Below, piece after piece: positions 10,061 through 18,300 of a stretch of DNA of 64,000 nt (positions are counted from its first letter, which is position 1; each line of letters begins with the position of its first letter). Both the position numbers and the translations under genes were made by a program. Under the pieces are notes generated by a model. That model ran no database searches, had not been told where the DNA came from, and saw only the letters and a program-made list of their open reading frames with translations. The stretch spans positions 62,001-126,000 of the forward strand of contig NZ_JAHUWN010000002.1 of assembly GCF_019219025.1 (NCBI RefSeq), written 5' to 3'. Source of the DNA: Bacillus sp. sid0103 (lineage in GTDB: Bacteria > Bacillota > Bacilli > Bacillales_B > DSM-18226).

Positions 10061-12418
10061 TTAATTAGTCTTTTTTTCGCCTGGATATGGTTTATCTCCT
10101 TTTGCTGCTTTCCAGAGAATCTTGTTCAATTTTTCCGAATCGGCATGGTCAACTCCTGAGAAATCTAGTTTTTTAGATTCTTGAGCCATTGGTGCCGTTT
10201 CTCCATTTTTCCGGTTAAGTGGATAAGTTGGTTCTTCCACCTTATATGGTGTAAATTTAGGTTTATGGGTAAACGAATTAACCATTGGAACCGCTGAAGC
10301 ATCAAACTGTGTCATTGGTTTCATACCTAAAATCATTTCCATTGTACGAAGCATCGACGTTGTATCATACATGGTGCTGTCTACTCTGCCTGTTTGAGTA
10401 TAAGGGCTGATCACAAGAGATGTAGTGCGATGCGCATCAACTGAATCCCACCCATTCTGGGCATCATCCTCAGTAACAAAAATAGCTGTTTCCTTCCAAT
10501 AAGAAGAGTTACTAACCATATCGACAAGCTGACCAAGCGCATAATCGTTTTGTGCCACCATGGCTTGTGGTGTTAATTCACCCGGTTTTGTTCCAAGCGT
10601 ATGGTCGTTAGGCAGACGAACGATTTGCAGCTGTGGAAGATTCCCGTTAGCTTCATATTGCTTAAATTCTTCTTTCCATGCCTCAAAGCGGGTAAGATCC
10701 GAAATTTTAAGATTATAGGCAGGATAGTCAGGGTCAAAATTGTTACCCATGCTTGCTTCAGCCGCTACATATTTTCCGGTATTTTTATCATAATTGACGA
10801 ATTCACCGTAGCTTCTGAATGATACACCGGAGCGGCTTGCATTCGTCCATAAGAATCCGGCTTTCGGATAGGCTGCTTCATTGCCCCCTTCAAAATCATA
10901 GCCGCGATTTCGACCCGAATAGTTGGCAAGCCAGTTTTTCTCTACATAATCATTGGACTGCGCCGCTGTAGACCAGTTATGCCCTTGAGCACTGATTTCA
11001 GCATTCGCATAAAAATTGTCCAATAAAACGAATTGATCGGCCAGCTTATGAATATTCGGTGTAATATCTTTACCAAATATGGTTAAGCTTGGGTCGCCAT
11101 TTCCTTTTTCCATATCACCAAATACCTGGTCATATGTACGATTTTCCTTGATAACATAAATGACATGCTTAATGGGTGATTCTTGGCCTTCGAAGCGAGG
11201 GATCGGGAATTTTTCGCTTGCACTGAATCCTGTTGGTTTATACTCTTGATTATTCTTTTCCACTTGTTTTGTATATTTCTTCAGCTCCTTATTATCCGGA
11301 ACATCGATAAAGGACATGGTTCCTTTCATCATATTTCCGATGTACTGGCCTTCCCGATTGGAACCAGCACCAAGACCCTTGGCATTCAGAACCATCAATT
11401 TGTCATCATGTAAGTAGATACCACTTGGATACCAAGCTGTTGGAATTAACCCTTTTACTTCCCCTTTTTGTAGATCAATGACTGCTACGTCGTTGTTTCC
11501 ACCGTTTGTAACGTATAAAGTTTTGCCATCCTCGCTTAATGCTAGAGCATTAGGCTGACTTCCAGCAGGTGCATTTTTATATGGGCTTAGCGAAATGGTC
11601 TTGATTTCTTTTTGTTGTTTCACATCGATAATCGAAACAGAATCGCTGTCGGAATTGGATACATAGATCATGCCGTTCGCCGCATTTTCAATAATTGCAT
11701 TCGGGTGCAGCCCAACGGGAATGGTGCTTTTGATCGTCAGCGTTTCCGGATCCACCACACTTATACTGCTTTCACCCCAGTTGCTGACATACAGGGATGT
11801 CCCATCATTACTCAATACAGTTGCATAAGGATGTTTCCCAACAGCGATTGTTTTGACTATTTGATTTGTGGCAAGGTCTATTTTTGAAACGGAATGATGT
11901 AAATTATTTGCTGCCAAGAGCGACTTTCCATCCTTGGAAACAGAAATTCCAGCAGGATAGAAATTTGTTTTGCTGCTATCTTTAAGCATGATTGGGGATT
12001 TTTCAGTTAACATCCCATTTTCAAATCCATAGACACGGATTTTGTTATTGCCTCCGGCTGAAGCATAGACGGTTTTTCCATCGTTGCTAAATGCGACCCC
12101 ATAATAGAGGGATTCAGGCGCTTTGTATGGAAGAGTCTGTACGACCTCCCGGGTGTTAACGTCAATCACTTGAAGAGATTGTTCACCTTGCCCATCATTG
12201 GAAACAATAAGATAACGGTGATCCGGGCTTAGCACACCTCCCATTGGGAAGTCACCGAGCGTCACTTGCTGACCAGCAGGAGTAACAGGCCACCCATGAG
12301 GGGTAACAGCCGTTCCATCTGCCTTAGGGCCGACAAACTGAGTATATCCAGCATATGCAGACGTTGAACCAAGAAGCAATGTTGCAAGCGAAAGGGCCGC
12401 TATTTTTTTCCGTTTCAT
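10061..12418 (-). CDS. Secreted YVTN beta-propeller / phosphoesterase fusion protein
   Basis: An exported bifunctional protein. After a Sec signal peptide (ending SAYA-GY near residue 24) come repeated beta-propeller blades of the YVTN/YncE type over about residues 35-350, including VSNDG, YVSNWG, YVSNSD and YVTNGG. A C-terminal phosphoesterase-family domain (about 400-750) follows, starting KHVIYVIKENRTYDQVFGD, the signature of the AcpA/phospholipase C-like phosphoesterases. It probably hydrolyses phosphate esters outside the cell. Start choice: the upstream ATG at 12427 abuts AAGGAG and is too close, while ATG at 12418 has nine-base spacing. Its place among other secreted phosphatases suggests a phosphate-scavenging role, but I see no convincing Pho box upstream. 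Confidence 0.85.
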   Translation of the reverse strand: MKRKKIAALSLATLLLGSTSAYAGYTQFVGPKADGTAVTPHGWPVTPAGQQVTLGDFPMGGVLSPDHRYLIVSNDGQGEQSLQVIDVNTREVVQTLPYKAPESLYYGVAFSNDGKTVYASAGGNNKIRVYGFENGMLTEKSPIMLKDSSKTNFYPAGISVSKDGKSLLAANNLHHSVSKIDLATNQIVKTIAVGKHPYATVLSNDGTSLYVSNWGESSISVVDPETLTIKSTIPVGLHPNAIIENAANGMIYVSNSDSDSVSIIDVKQQKEIKTISLSPYKNAPAGSQPNALALSEDGKTLYVTNGGNNDVAVIDLQKGEVKGLIPTAWYPSGIYLHDDKLMVLNAKGLGAGSNREGQYIGNMMKGTMSFIDVPDNKELKKYTKQVEKNNQEYKPTGFSASEKFPIPRFEGQESPIKHVIYVIKENRTYDQVFGDMEKGNGDPSLTIFGKDITPNIHKLADQFVLLDNFYANAEISAQGHNWSTAAQSNDYVEKNWLANYSGRNRGYDFEGGNEAAYPKAGFLWTNASRSGVSFRSYGEFVNYDKNTGKYVAAEASMGNNFDPDYPAYNLKISDLTRFEAWKEEFKQYEANGNLPQLQIVRLPNDHTLGTKPGELTPQAMVAQNDYALGQLVDMVSNSSYWKETAIFVTEDDAQNGWDSVDAHRTTSLVISPYTQTGRVDSTMYDTTSMLRTMEMILGMKPMTQFDASAVPMVNSFTHKPKFTPYKVEEPTYPLNRKNGETAPMAQESKKLDFSGVDHADSEKLNKILWKAAKGDKPYPGEKKTN

Positions 12419-12731
12419 AAAAAACATCTCCTTTTCATATGTGTTACACGCTTCATCTTACGCCCGCTATGTAAATTAGAAGTTAAGTAGATTTAAAGAA
12501 ATATAAAGAAAAACAGGAAAATTTTAGTATTGCTTTTCATATTTAGTAGTTTTATCACAATCCACATATTCCGTAGTGCCCAGAAAAATTTACAAAAAAA
12601 AGGTGCCCAAAAGTTTAGGCTACCCTGTTATATACTCTTTTAAATCCAGCAGAAATCTCATTTATTCCATCCGAAATTTCAGCAGTTAGAGCAAATTTAC
12701 CTTTATATTCTGATTGGCTGCTTATTTTATA

Positions 12732-12908
12732 TTACTGCCCAGATTCATCTGATCCTTGATCAGATCCGTTGTCCTGGGAATCAGTACCGCCATTATCTTG
12801 ATTCTGCTCTGTATCCGCATCTGTTTTTGCATTGTTACAACCTGAGGCAATTCCTACCAACATGAAAGACGCCATTAACACTAACATCCATTTTTTTAAA
12901 TCCTTCAT
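12732..12908 (-). CDS. Small acidic lipoprotein (58 aa), hypothetical
   Basis: A short gene with a perfect AGGAGG eight bases before its ATG. The product begins MKDLKKWMLVLMASFMLV and continues to a lipobox-like GIASGC, after which the mature part is only about 36 residues of Asn, Asp, Gln, Ser and Gly with several acidic residues. It should be exported, lipid-anchored and disordered. I do not recognise a family. It is monocistronic and lies between the phosphoesterase and amtB. The cysteine is at residue 25, a normal distance for a lipoprotein signal. Confidence 0.7.
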   Translation of the reverse strand: MKDLKKWMLVLMASFMLVGIASGCNNAKTDADTEQNQDNGGTDSQDNGSDQGSDESGQ

Positions 12909-13197
12909 TTTTTATTTCCTCCTTGATTGTTTCAAATTTTGGTACAATCCCATGATATAAAAATTTGTGAGAAAAAGAATACGAATCAACCATTCTTAAC
13001 AATCATTAACTAAGTATTTATAATTTTCACAATAAATTTTCAAAACATTAATATGGATTGGTCCATTTCGTCCTTTCTTTTTTTCATGTATTCCATTTTT
13101 CCTATTAGGTTACTAAAATTTGAATCTAAGAAGACAAATAAAAAAGTGGATGAATAGACGCTCATCGCTGTTAATCTATTTCTTTGCTACTACAAAA

Positions 13198-13225
13198 TTG
13201 ACAATATATTTACAATTCATAAATA
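13198..13225 (+). promoter_or_regulatory. Possible promoter before the 20-codon ORF
   Basis: TTGACA at 13198-13203 is a perfect -35 hexamer. The best -10 candidates 16-18 bases downstream (TAAATA, AATACG) are poor, so this is weak. The surrounding stretch from 12909 to 13291 holds no gene I can support. Confidence 0.25.
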
Positions 13226-13291
13226 CGGATTTAATAAACAAAGGATATGATATTAATAGTAATAATCAATTCCAAAGAAGGAGTTGTTAAA

Positions 13292-13354
13292 ATGTTAGAG
13301 ATGTTTATTAGACTAGTTATTTTAACTACCTATTGCACTCTTCATTGCCCTTAA
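13292..13354 (+). CDS. Possible 20-aa small hydrophobic ORF, perhaps frameshifted
   Basis: GAAGGAG lies eight bases before an ATG that opens a 20-codon frame (MLEMFIRLVILTTYCTLHCP). In the next frame the same DNA reads IALFIALKY before a stop, so one base change would give a continuous membrane peptide of about 22 residues. A small hairpin with a T-run follows at 13386-13410, so the unit resembles a short independent transcript. It may be a small membrane peptide or toxin-like remnant. No family was recognised. Confidence 0.3.
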   Translation: MLEMFIRLVILTTYCTLHCP

Positions 13355-13385
13355 GTATTAAAAGTATGAATAAATGATAAGGTTC

Positions 13386-13410
13386 GCACCTTTTGGGTGC
13401 TTTTTATTTT
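13386..13410 (+). terminator. Small terminator after the 20-codon ORF
   Basis: GCACC (13386-13390) pairs with GGTGC (13396-13400), followed by TTTTTATTTT. The stem is short. Confidence 0.4.
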
Positions 13411-13426
13411 GATAAAAAAACAAAAT

Positions 13427-13483
13427 AAAAAAGCCGAAAATAGACAGGTTCTAAAAATGAACATGTTTATTTTCGGCTTTTTT
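13427..13483 (-). terminator. Bidirectional terminator between small ORF and amtB
   Basis: Arms of 25 bases (13427-13451 and 13459-13483) pair with two mismatches around core AAAAAAGCCGAAAATA. T-runs exist on both strands, so it can end amtB on the minus strand and the short plus-strand unit. Confidence 0.85.
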
Positions 13484-13507
13484 TAGGTAAAAGTAAGTCT
13501 CCCGGCT

Positions 13508-14815
13508 TTAGACCACGTTTTCTTTCCGACTAGCAGGTGAGGCAACGGTAATTCCTGTGGTTTCTTCAAAATTAAACAAACTTGTTGGCAAGTCGGTAAA
13601 ACGCTCTAATTCATTGTAAGCAGGAATGCCATGGTAGGACATATCCAAGCCTTCTTCTTCTTCCTTTTCTGTTGCACGGAACCCGACTGTCTTTTCACAT
13701 ACCTTTGCCATAAACGTGCCGCCAATCAGCCCCCAAGCGATCACGACAATGGCACCTAAGAGCTGCACTTCTAATAGTGAGACATGACCCGTTGTCAATA
13801 AACCTTGCGTTGAATCAAATAATCCCACTGCAATCGTTCCGAAAACCCCGCTGAAACCATGAACGGCCACTGCCCCAACAGGATCATCCACCTTCAGAAA
13901 ATCAACGAAAAGAGTCGTAAAAATGACGAGCACACCACTTATTGTCCCAATGAGAACCGCGCTCCACTCCGAAACAAAGGCACAGCCCGCTGTGATTGCA
14001 ACTAATCCTGCCAACACCCCGTTAATCGTCATACTTGGATCGGCTTTACCAAACTTTTTCATCGTCATGAATAGCGCCGCCGCTCCCCCACTTGCTCCTG
14101 CTAACATCGTGTTGATGGCAATCGGAGCTAGTGCGGAACTGGAAGCATCTAGTGTACTCCCCGCATTAAACGCAAACCACCCGAACCATAAGATAAAGGC
14201 ACCGGCAGACGCTAAGGGAATGTTACTTGGCGCAAACACATTGGAGCTTCCATCTGAATTAAATCTTCCTCTTCTTGGCCCCAGCAGTTTTGCCATCGCA
14301 AAAGCCGCGAAGCCGCCAACGGCATGAATGGCTGCCGATCCCGCAAAGTCCTTCATTCCTAACTTGGCTAACCATCCCTCACTATTCCATATCCAATGGC
14401 CAGAAAGAGGATAAATGAAAATACAAATAAGCGCCGCCGTGACCACGTAGGCTTTAAAGTTCATCCGTTCGGCAACTGCTCCTGAAATAATCGAAACACA
14501 TGCCACCGCAAATCCCATTTGAAAAAGAACAAAAGCCACACTTGGCAGTTCCATCGAAAGGGTAATTTTTTCGGGGCTCCCAAATAGATTCGTCCCGATG
14601 AATCCAAACGCATCTTTTCCAAACATGACCGCAAATCCGATGAGCCAAAACGCTAAAGCACCAATGGTTAAGTCGACAAAAATTTTCATCGTGACATTGA
14701 CGGCATTTTTTGTTCGTACCAACCCAGCCTCTAGTAAACTAAAACCGCCTTCCATAAACAAGACCATCGCAGCTGCGAGGACGACCCACACCGTATTAAT
14801 GTATATTAATTCCAC
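13508..14815 (-). CDS. amtB: Ammonium transporter AmtB/NrgA
   Basis: An integral membrane channel of the Amt/Rh family that takes up ammonium when it is scarce. It has about eleven membrane helices. Family features include MEGGFSLLEAG near residue 20, the region DFAGSAAIHAVGG with one pore histidine, and VHGFSGVFGTIAVG with the second. The length of 435 residues is typical, with a C-terminal cytoplasmic tail of about 50 residues that binds PII. It follows the PII gene by three bases and is co-transcribed with it. In B. subtilis the order is nrgA then nrgB; here the PII gene is first. Regulation by TnrA is supported by the operators upstream of the PII gene. Confidence 0.96.
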   Translation of the reverse strand: MELIYINTVWVVLAAAMVLFMEGGFSLLEAGLVRTKNAVNVTMKIFVDLTIGALAFWLIGFAVMFGKDAFGFIGTNLFGSPEKITLSMELPSVAFVLFQMGFAVACVSIISGAVAERMNFKAYVVTAALICIFIYPLSGHWIWNSEGWLAKLGMKDFAGSAAIHAVGGFAAFAMAKLLGPRRGRFNSDGSSNVFAPSNIPLASAGAFILWFGWFAFNAGSTLDASSSALAPIAINTMLAGASGGAAALFMTMKKFGKADPSMTINGVLAGLVAITAGCAFVSEWSAVLIGTISGVLVIFTTLFVDFLKVDDPVGAVAVHGFSGVFGTIAVGLFDSTQGLLTTGHVSLLEVQLLGAIVVIAWGLIGGTFMAKVCEKTVGFRATEKEEEEGLDMSYHGIPAYNELERFTDLPTSLFNFEETTGITVASPASRKENVV

Positions 14816-14818
14816 AAG

Positions 14819-15178
14819 TCATCCCTCCTTATTTGCTAAATCTTCGATATCATCATCTATGGTTCCAGTTCGAATATTATAGGCCTCTAGAATAGGGTAA
14901 ACATAGATTTTACCGTCTCCATCTTCACCCGTTTGGGCCGCATTCACAATCGTTCGAATCGTGGACTCTACCAAATAATCCGATAAGACAATCTCCAGTT
15001 TCACTTTAGGATGCAAGGTTACCTGATAATTTTTTCCACGGTAAACTCCCTGTGTATCCTTTTGTTTCCCTCTGCCAACCACTTGAGAAACCGTAAAACC
15101 TAATATCCCCATATTTTTCAAACCCTTGATTGTCTCCGTAAGTCGTTCAGGTCGAATAATTGCTTCTATTTTTTTCAA
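14819..15178 (-). CDS. glnK: Nitrogen regulatory PII protein GlnK/NrgB
   Basis: A small trimeric signalling protein that senses 2-oxoglutarate and nucleotides, blocks AmtB when nitrogen is plentiful and, in Bacillus, associates with TnrA. The sequence shows the PII fold start MKKIEAIIRPERLTETIKGL, a T-loop around residues 37-55 with Tyr51 retained, and the B-loop TGEDGDGKIYV. The start codon is TTG, preceded by GAGGAG nine bases upstream. The C-terminus is extended by about seven residues over the enteric proteins. It heads the operon with amtB. Confidence 0.95.
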   Translation of the reverse strand: MKKIEAIIRPERLTETIKGLKNMGILGFTVSQVVGRGKQKDTQGVYRGKNYQVTLHPKVKLEIVLSDYLVESTIRTIVNAAQTGEDGDGKIYVYPILEAYNIRTGTIDDDIEDLANKEG

Positions 15179-15199
15179 GAGAATCGGCTCCTCATTTCA

Positions 15200-15239
15200 T
15201 GTTATATAATCTAACATTATATTGTTAAACTATATAACA
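15200..15239 (-). promoter_or_regulatory. Two TnrA/GlnR-type operators upstream of glnK-amtB
   Basis: Two 17-base sites match the TnrA/GlnR consensus TGTNA-N7-TNACA exactly: TGTTATATAATCTAACA (15200-15216) and TGTTAAACTATATAACA (15223-15239). Their starts are 23 bases apart. The glnK start lies 22 bases from the nearer site. By analogy with nrgAB, TnrA bound here would activate under nitrogen limitation. The promoter-proximal site could instead serve repression. Confidence 0.8.
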
Positions 15240-15307
15240 CACCTGATTTACCGTCAATATATTTTTCTTATAATCTGTAAATTTTCAATAGTCTAAAATT
15301 TAGTTAT

Positions 15308-15320
15308 GGTGCCTGACACC
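15308..15320. repeat. GGTGCCTGACACC repeat copy
   Basis: A perfect copy of the dispersed 13-mer, between the glnK promoter and the terminator of the nuclease gene. Confidence 0.8.
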
Positions 15321-15332
15321 ACTTAAACAAGA

Positions 15333-15365
15333 AAAAAGCACCTGCAATCGCAGATGCTTTTTCCC
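15333..15365 (-). terminator. Terminator after nuclease gene
   Basis: AAAAAGCA-C-CTGC (15333-15345) pairs with GCAG-A-TGCTTTTT (15350-15364). On the minus strand the stem ends in GCTTTTTTC. Confidence 0.75.
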
Positions 15366-15376
15366 ATGTTTTCGTA

Positions 15377-18300
15377 TTAATTCACTGGCCAGATTGAGTC
15401 TGCCCATTCTGGGTGGTCGATAAATGGATTGCGATTGCCTTGAATGGATTCGATGACATCATTGCGATGTTTTTCAAAAGCATCCGGTGGATCCATTTTG
15501 CTCCATTGGAGGAGAACGGATTTCTTGCCATGGAATGGTGTTGGGTACGTATTGACTTTGTCAGCAAGCTCAAGATTAAGCTCACCGCCATCCCCTTCAT
15601 AGCGAACATCCATATACATTAGCATTCTGGCAATGTCACCTTTCACACGGTTAGGCGGCTCAAAAGAATCACTGTCGTAATAACAATCAGCGCACTCACC
15701 TTGAGACTTGCCGCCAATATCAAAATCCAAATGGCCGCGTGTGCTATTTACAGAGGCGTCAGTTGGACGTAAATGGTGGATATCCGTTCCAGGTCCAACG
15801 CTTGTGCCAAAATTACCATGGGATTTCGCCCATACATGCTCACGATTCCAATCATTTACACCTGAACCGAACGTTGTTTTTGCTTGCGAACGGCCTGTGT
15901 AAAGAAGGATAACATTATTTGTATTCGCAGGGTCTTCATCGGTTTTCTTTAATGCTTCGGTTACTTGTGCATACGTTAATTTTGTTTGCGTTTTAATAAT
16001 TGAGTGTAAAGCAAGTTTTAGGTCCGCACCTGTTTTTCCAGCAGCCGTTTGATAATAGGCTTCGACTGTATTAGCTGGCACTGCCGTTACTGTGATAGTA
16101 AAGGACCCACTAACGGTTCTTGTTCCATCATTGGCAGTTACAGTCACATTAATGGTCCCTTCTAAAGGAGTTTGCACGGTTAATGTCGCTCCTTGGACCG
16201 TGCCTGCAGTAGTTGTGTACGTTAAAGGATCTCCATCTGGGTCGGCAAAATAACTGCTTAAATTTACAGAAACGGGAGTGCCGACTTGAACGGAAACATT
16301 CGGCAACGCTTTAGTTACAACGGGCGCTTGATTCACTTTTGGCGGCGCAGCGATGGGTGACGGTAGAACCAAACCGTCCACATTGGTGAATTTAATGGCT
16401 GATGTATCTACACCGTCTTTCACTGTCCACTTTTGAACCTGCTCAATGCCTCTAATTTGGCTGATATTCTCATTATCAATAACTACTTCTTTCACCACAA
16501 GGCCGCCAAAATCTATCACTGCACCTGGTGCTGTCGGGCTAAGGGTAATCACTGTGTTCTTTAAGCCTTCTCCCTTAAGTTTAGCGTAAGAACTTTTAAT
16601 GACAATCCCCTCTGTAATGATGGAATCCGCACTAACGGTAATGTCAGCTCCTACATTGTTTACCGTTAACTTCTTCGTTTTAAAGCCGTTTAAGTTGTAA
16701 ACTTTGGTTGATGCTGGCGGTGTTACTGGTGGTAAAACTTCACCAGCCGCTTTTAACTGCGTTTGGATAATAATTGGATCATGGTCACTTGCACGTCCAT
16801 GCTCCTCCATGAAACCTGAGTTAATGTGTAAAATATCGACAGAAGTATTTGCAACCATATTGTTGGTCACTAAGACTTGGTCTAATTCCTGAGCATTCCC
16901 TTGGTAGGAATAATTGTAACGCTCATCCGCAGGAACTTTATCAACCATGTTCGTTAATTCATTTCCTTTGGCGATTTCTAATGTTTTCGTGAATTCGAAA
17001 TCATTAAAGTCACCTAATAACACCACGTTGGCGTTTGCATCTTTTGCCTTAACATCTTTAACGAAGTTATTGACAATCGCTGCGATCTTATGACGTTGAA
17101 CTTCACTGCTTAATACTGGCGGCTGTGTTTTACCGAATAACGGTGTATCGCCACCTTTAGAATTAAAGTGATTTGCCACCACGATGACGTTTTGTCCTTG
17201 GAAATCAAATTGAGCAGCAAGTGGTTTACGGCTTGAATTAAACGCAGCGTTAGTTGGATCAATACGGCCTGGGTTTAACGTAAGTTTGCCATTTTCATAG
17301 CGCACTGCTTGGGTTGATGTTCCTTTTGGCGCACCTGCAGTTAACGAAACGCGAGTTTTATTGTAAAGGAAGGCAACGCGAATATTTCCACCTGGTGCAC
17401 CGCCATCTTGATTATTGACTGGTGTGATCTCTGTATAAGCATACGTTGGTCCGCCCAGAGTAACGACCTTATCAATAATTTTTTGGGCACTTTGTGCTCC
17501 ATCAACTGTACCATTATCAGTTTCGCCATTGTTATCTTGGATTTCGTTTAAGCCGATAATGTCAGGATTTTTCATCTTATTGACAATAGCATCAGCAATT
17601 TTTGTTACCTTTGCATCTGGAGTAGTGGTTGAGAAGTTCTCAACGTTGTACGTCCCAATCGTTAATTTATCAGATGCTGGGGTAATTTTTGTTGCCGGAC
17701 GAACGATTGGTGTTTCTGTTAAGGTTGGAAGACTTGATTCTTGCGTCATCAATTTATAGTTGCTGTAACCGTAGTTCACAACACCCTTAATAGAACCCGT
17801 AAAGAAGTCACCCATTTTTGCCCGGTATGATTTATTAGCAGTTGAACCATTTCTAACATCAACCCCAATACGATCTGGGTTTGTGTCAGTAGCTGTAATA
17901 CGTAGACCTCCCGGATTCACGTTTGTTGGATAGTTTTTAGGAACAACCCAAACTAAGCCGTCTTTTTGAAGGGCAATCACTTTCCCGTCGTCTACCTGTG
18001 CATACATCCCTTCAATACTTTCCCAGAAATCAATCGCATCTTCCTCTGGATCAAAGGCAGCAAATTGGTCATTATCAATGATTTCTGTTGGAGCAATTCG
18101 GTCAACACCAAGTTTAATTGGCGCTGGCAGTGGGGCTGTACCATTCTTGGTAATTGTTGTCGCTTCAATTTCAGTAATCGTTAAGTCAGTAGTTGTTTTC
18201 TCAGCAAATCCTTCGCCATAGAACTCGGTTACTTTCCCTGATACTTTCACTCGGTCACCTATGGCTACACCGTGAGCAGATTTGAAAACAAGAATCCCAT

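Noticed and set aside
12430..12520. Pho box before the phosphoesterase gene
   Set aside because: Only scattered TGTTAC and TGTAAA hexamers were seen, not a regular array.
13050..13154. 34-codon plus-strand frame starting MDWSISSFLFF
   Set aside because: No ribosome site and no terminator; likely chance.
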